Below the pieces are notes generated by a model. The model was not told the origin of the DNA and made no database searches. It was given only the letters and a program-made list of their open reading frames with translations. Positions 59,861-64,000 of a stretch of 64,000 nucleotides of DNA are shown here, piece by piece. Source of the DNA: Symsagittifera roscoffensis (taxonomy: Eukaryota; Xenacoelomorpha; Acoela; Convolutidae); NCBI RefSeq assembly GCF_963678635.1, contig NC_087062.1, positions 69,722,223 through 69,786,222 on the forward strand, written 5' to 3'. Both the position numbers and the translations under genes were made by a program. How positions within the stretch are numbered: position 1 is the stretch's first letter; every line of letters starts with the position of its first letter.

Positions 59861-60440
59861 ATTCAGCATCCAAAAAATTCCTTTTTTGTATAATTTTCAG
59901 TTTTGCTCTTTTTCCTAAAACCCCCTTCCAACTACAAACTTTTAATAAAATTAGTTTTGTCCGCATTATCAGATTGTTATGAAAATAGGCACGCTGATTA
60001 ACATTGTTAAACTACTCGCTACGCCACAAAATTGATGGTTGGTGAGGTGGGTGGTGTAATATTCCCAAGCTCTGTCTAACTTCGTTGAGTGTAAAACAGG
60101 GATAAAGTATTGTTAATTTTAACATGATAACCGATGTTTAACAAGGTTTATTGTAGCTTTGATTGTTACTGGTTTTGATACATGCGTCCATAACACTGAG
60201 TAAATCAATGATACGATTTGAGCACCACCGATGGCCTTGACCACGCTTAAATAATAACAACGTAATTATTTAACATTATTGAATACACTTACTGCAGTTG
60301 CAATGGCCGTTTAGATGTCGCTCAAGGTTAGCTACTGCTTAAGCAGTGCCACATTCCTCCGAGGACATATAAAAGTTTATTAGATACATAAAATTTTAAG
60401 GTTAATAACGTATCAAAAGTTTTCATCTTAGTTTGTAATC
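59861..60440. other. Interval between hAT-like element and Gypsy coding region
   Basis: Should contain the 3' LTR of the right-hand Gypsy element, but the second LTR is outside the window so its limits cannot be set. No gene seen. Confidence 0.4.
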
Positions 60441-60457
60441 GGGCAGGTGTCAAAAGT

Positions 60458-61980
60458 TTAGTGGACAGTTTTTTTATATTTTGTTTCTCGCGTAAGATCT
60501 AGTGGTACTTTCCAATGTGCTTTCCATGGTCGCGATGTGTCTATTGCTGAGTATCCGAATTTTCTCCGGAAGAGATGCCGTTCTAAGATGTTCAGTCTTG
60601 TTTCCAGTGGCTTGCTCGTGTTCGTTTTCAAGTTCGCAAGCTTATATCTGTACTGTTCCGGAGCCATCTCATTCAGGTCTGCAATGTCTTCATCTGTACT
60701 TATTTCTTTAACTGAATGTTTTACTGGGCTACCGAATCTCTTGGGCCCTTGGTTTTTTGTAGCTCTTTTGCTGCGTCTGACACTGGTTCCCGTTTTTTCG
60801 CCAATCATCGATTCGTCCGAGAACCCTGGTGGAGAGCAATGTTCCCCTGTCGCTTGTTCCTCTGTCAATGTGTCCTTTGAGTTTAGTTTTTCCTCCGTTG
60901 TTTTTTGTAGCCCTCTTGTTAGTTCTTGATCCGCGAGATTTTGTCACTCCTCTGGGGCCATGTCTTGCTTCTGGAATTCGTTCAGAATTGAGCTGGGAGA
61001 TGTGCCCTAGTAATCCTTTTCTTTATCGATTTCGGTTTAGCGCTTTCTAAACCTCCTGAGCTGCTAGGCTGGTCTTGAGGATTTGTTGTCTCCGCCGGCT
61101 TTGATTTCGGAATTTCCTCTGCTGCTGTTGCCTCGCTCTCCACGTTGCTAGATTCATTCCCCCACCTGTAGACGTGTCCCTCGAGGTGACTATACTGTCG
61201 CTATTTTGGAACAGATCCTTAGTTTGCTTGTCAAAAGGGTTTCTGTCTTCCTCCTCAGACTCTGTTTCTTCGTCTTGCTCAACATCTTTTTTCTGATGCT
61301 TGCTTTTGGCTCCTCCAGCGGGCTTTTTGCTATTTCTTTCTGACTAGTCCCCTCCTTCGGTGTGTTTTTCAGAGCAATCGCCGCTTTGCCAAGAGCGCTT
61401 TTCCGATATACTGCGCCCGCAGCTGTTGTGATCGTCTTTGGAGTCTTGTCCGCTACTTTTCCTTCCAGAGGATTAGTCAGTGCAACCCCACTTTTACGGT
61501 TCTCGTCCCGCCGAAGTAGATTTTTGTTGTTCCACTCCGATCCTTCGGGTTTGTCTTCTACGATCCCGCGCTCCCAGGAATAGAGGAGTTCTTTTCTAAG
61601 GTCTGGGTCTATGGTGCTAGTATCATCTACTAGCTGTTGTAGGTCCTGTCTCGCGAGTTTCAGGCGTTCCGCATTCATTTTGGCGTTCGCTTCAGTAATG
61701 CTTTGAGTGTTCTTGCTCGATTTCTTTCTTGTGTCGTCATATTTTCTTGTTTGAAGAGAGGGCTGACGTCTCGACTTCTCTGGCCCTTCTTTACAATTTT
61801 GAGTGAATCCCGTGATTGGTCAATTCTCTTTTTCATTTGGTTAGCGGTCGCCGATCTCTCCAGGTGCTGTTTAACTAAATTATCAGAAAAGTTTAAGAAA
61901 TTGTCAAGAATAATTTTAAACTCCGTTTTTGGCAGTCTACCAAAATGTGCCTCGAATGGTGAATTCTGAATAGTTTTCTG
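60458..61980 (-). pseudogene. Extended C-terminal region after the integrase
   Basis: Frames 61190-61678 and 60458-60868 are rich in K, R, S and E (ELLYSWERGIVED, KASIRKKMLSKTKKQSLRRK, RSKRATKNQGPKRFGSPVKH) and end in IDTSRPWKAHWKVPLDLTRE. The region extends about 450 codons beyond the core, far more than a standard integrase tail, and is interrupted by several shifts. The FGSPVK block is shared with 18422-18676. It might tether the integration complex to chromatin, but I see no chromodomain. Confidence 0.6.
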
Positions 61981-61984
61981 TCAA

Positions 61985-62690
61985 GTAGCATTACCCCCAA
62001 TCGTTTTTTATTGTTTGGATTGTCCTCTCAACCAAACCACATCCACGATGGTCCCCCACCGGACAAAACTTTTGTTCGATGTTATTTTCTACACAGAATT
62101 TTTTCATCGCTTTACCCTTGAATCCCGAGAATTGGTCTGTTTTTACCGATTCCGGATTTCCGTGAGTATCGATGTATGCGCGCAAAAAATTATTGTAGAT
62201 TCCCCCCCCCCCCCGTTGATTTCGTAATCTTTACAGAAGGAAACTTCGAGTAACTGTCAATCGCTATTAACAAATAGATTTTCTTTCCCTTACCATCTTC
62301 TAAAGGACTCGCGTAATCTAGTTGGACCTCTTGTCCGGGCTGCGATAGCAGCGGCAGAGGTTGGGAGGAGATTTTAGGGATAGTATACTTTGCGTTCTTA
62401 CCATAGCGTGTGCATTTTCGACACACTTCGGCGAGGTTTGCGATATCTTTATGTATGTGAGGCCAACACAGATAGTTCGACATATCGAGCATGGCCTCTT
62501 GCCCCGGATGGCCTCTGTGAATCCTCTTCATCACCGTCGGTCGGAGTTGTGCTGGAACTGTTAGGCGTTTGTTGACCAGGATGCAGTCGTCTACAACAAA
62601 TAATTGGTTCCATAATGGGTTCGTATACGCGCCCATTAATTCCAAACCTGCTCGGTCATTTCTCTCTATCACGCGGCATAAACGATCCAT
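61985..62690 (-). pseudogene. Integrase of the right-hand Gypsy element
   Basis: An H2C2 zinc-binding region (HRGHPGQEAMLDMSNYLCWP, then CRKCTRYG) is followed by the catalytic core. The first aspartate is in VQLDYASPL (near 62320), the second in KTDQFSGFKG and the glutamate in LVERTIQTIK, with normal DDE spacing. The frame breaks at a C homopolymer (62201-62214 on the plus strand), where 14 C bases replace the expected codons, a likely slippage site or sequencing artefact. Confidence 0.88.
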
Positions 62691-63365
62691 TCATACATCT
62701 TCCGAGATGAGTTCGGCCAGCAAGGTTTTATCGAATAGCTTAGGCAGACTGAAAGTCCCTGAGTTGCCCAGGTCTTCTAGCGTTTCGTCCAGTTTGTTTC
62801 GACTTTTGTTTATCCTTTTTGTTGTTGTGATTACATTCACGTCATGGCTGTTGTCATCATCCTCTGCGGTTAGGTCAATTTTGATGATGGGTTTCACAAT
62901 TGGGTTTGACAAATTTCATGACCTCGTGCTGCTGATGAGCATTTGTGTTGCCGCCTCCAGTTCTCTAATGTTTCCCGTATATTCCTTTTCTTGGCTGACT
63001 AAGTCCCAGATTGAAAGCAAGTTCTTAGTTTCAATGGTATCCTTGTTCCACGTTACTGCTCGTGCAGCGTAGTCGTCGTCGTCTAAGCTATCTGATCCCG
63101 ATCTATCTAACGCTCCCCTCCTGATCCTGCATGTTCTGTGAAAGGTTGTCTCCGTTACTTCCTCCTCCGTTATTTTTTCAACATCATCCTGCGTCATGCA
63201 GTCTTCAATCCGTACTATCTTCTTCTTCGACTTTCCGCTCTCCATCTCTTCTGTGTTGAAATTTTCTTTTTGAATGGAATTAACCGGCTGAATTGTATTC
63301 GTGAGATTGACTAAAGTGTTTCCTTTCAACGCATCATTCGCAGTTGAAATTCGTGAACCGAACAT
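62691..63365 (-). pseudogene. Linker between RNase H and integrase
   Basis: Two frames (62916-63365 and 62691-62912) carry acidic/polar sequence (TQDDVEKITEEEVTE, IKIDLTAEDDDNSHDVNVIT) with no recognised fold. They are separated from RNase H and integrase by stops or single-base shifts. Their length of about 220 codons is longer than a minimal Gypsy linker. Confidence 0.6.
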
Positions 63366-63413
63366 GATCTCGTTCCGGTCGAGCTTTGTTCGCTTTTGGA
63401 CTTTTTGGTTGCT

Positions 63414-64000
63414 CTAGCAACCGTGCCTGGATTTCATCGCCTTATTGTCAATATTCTGTTGCTTAGAATATTCTAGAAGCTTTTCATTCTGAACTGGTGA
63501 ATTTGTATCATTCAGCCTACTGTACAAACAGTCGAGTGCCTTATGAATGCATTCAATTGATATAACTACAACAATTTCATCTAGTTTTGATTCCAGCCAG
63601 GGCTCTCCGGTCGGTTCTCGGGATAGATAATCCACAATACCCCTATCCCTACCAGGAATATGTGTGATTTTAATTTGGTATGGTAATAATCTATCCACCC
63701 ATCGTGTTAATCTTGATTGGTAGGTCTTATTAGAACGATTTTCTTCTAAAGCAGATGTTAGCGCTTTATGGTCGGTAACTATTACAAATTTTTTCCCCAT
63801 TAAGTAATGTTTGAAACGATCAACTGCCCATACAACCGCCAATAATTCCAGCTCGTTAGTGGAATATTTTTTTTCTTGATTATTCAAATAGCGGGAAGCA
63901 AATGCAATTTGTCCCCAACCCACTATGCCTTGCATCACATTTCACTCGTGTTTCTTTAGCTGGGTCAAAGCGGTTTAGCTTGGCTATATTTGCTACCGCC
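63414..64000 (-). pseudogene. RNase H domain of the right-hand Gypsy element (5' end outside window)
   Basis: At the edge the minus strand reads ETRVKCDARHSGLG, the first catalytic aspartate block of Gypsy RNase H. A frameshift at about 63938 leads into the main frame: IAFASRYLNNQEKKYSTNEL (catalytic glutamate), LAVVWAVDRFKHYL, VTDHKALTSAL (second aspartate), RWVDRLLPYQIKITHIPGRD and VDYLSREP. All RNase H landmarks are present. The reading frame continues about 70 codons after the domain and stops at 63414. Confidence 0.9.

Larger units (their letters stand above)
60441..64000 (-). mobile_element. Ty3/Gypsy-type retrotransposon, 3' part, running off the window
   Basis: RNase H, a long linker, integrase and a basic C-terminal extension lie in pol order on the minus strand. 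G/C content is higher than in the surroundings, and far fewer disruptions are present than in the 18-24 kb copy, so it is younger. The two share the FGSPVK tail. RT and Gag lie beyond the right edge. Confidence 0.9.

Noticed and set aside
60502-63072. Long plus-strand frames in the right-hand Gypsy element (up to 167 aa)
   Set aside because: Antisense shadows of RNase H, integrase and the tail, which carry clear motifs on the minus strand.

Overview
The window looks like draft nuclear DNA from an animal, most likely an invertebrate. It is strongly A/T-rich. It holds two runs of exactly 200 N (scaffold gaps), GT-AG introns, mobile elements in most intervals, and a short degenerate (TTAGGG)n tract. 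There is no bacterial gene organisation, and I found no rRNA, convincing tRNA or CRISPR array. The species cannot be named from the sequence.

The only cellular gene I can assemble with confidence is on the minus strand, from about 57.7 kb down to 14.65 kb. It encodes a probable type I membrane protein with a von Willebrand factor A (vWA) domain. Its pieces are a signal peptide (57.5-57.7), two exons carrying the first part of the vWA domain (57.3-57.4 and 52.0-52.4), an exon finishing the vWA fold and adding an unknown domain (29.8-30.2), an ill-defined exon (25.7), a glycosylated exon with a basic cleavage-like site (25.1-25.3), a 50-bp juxtamembrane exon (24.6) and a transmembrane/cytoplasmic exon (14.65-14.92). 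Splice phases match at four junctions. Two 1-nt frame inconsistencies (exon 1, and the exon at 30.1 kb) leave open assembly error or gene decay.

The introns of this gene house the rest. The largest (30.2-52.0 kb) contains a decayed Polinton/Maverick-type DNA element with a virus-like gene set, all on the minus strand. From right to left these are a penton-like protein, protein-primed DNA polymerase B, spliced cysteine-rich exons, a small membrane protein, a packaging ATPase, a retroviral-type integrase, a pX-like basic protein and a double-jelly-roll major capsid protein of the F54H12.2 family. The N-terminal half of the polymerase is present twice as a ~3.4-3.8 kb tandem duplication. Every large gene is frameshifted.

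The intron at 14.9-24.6 kb holds a decayed Ty3/Gypsy LTR element (18.0-24.3) and A/T palindrome-rich DNA. A second, less decayed Ty3/Gypsy element of the same lineage enters from the right edge (60.4-64.0). Elsewhere there are a ~350-bp tandem satellite (1-1410), a 116-bp tandem repeat at the end of the membrane gene, a ~530-bp non-autonomous family with Helentron-like architecture (at least five copies plus fragments), an inverted-repeat element with CCATGG-bearing termini (27.8-28.3), and two hAT-like elements (53.8-54.3 and 59.2-59.9), one with an 8-bp target-site duplication. The left 14 kb carries no gene I can support.
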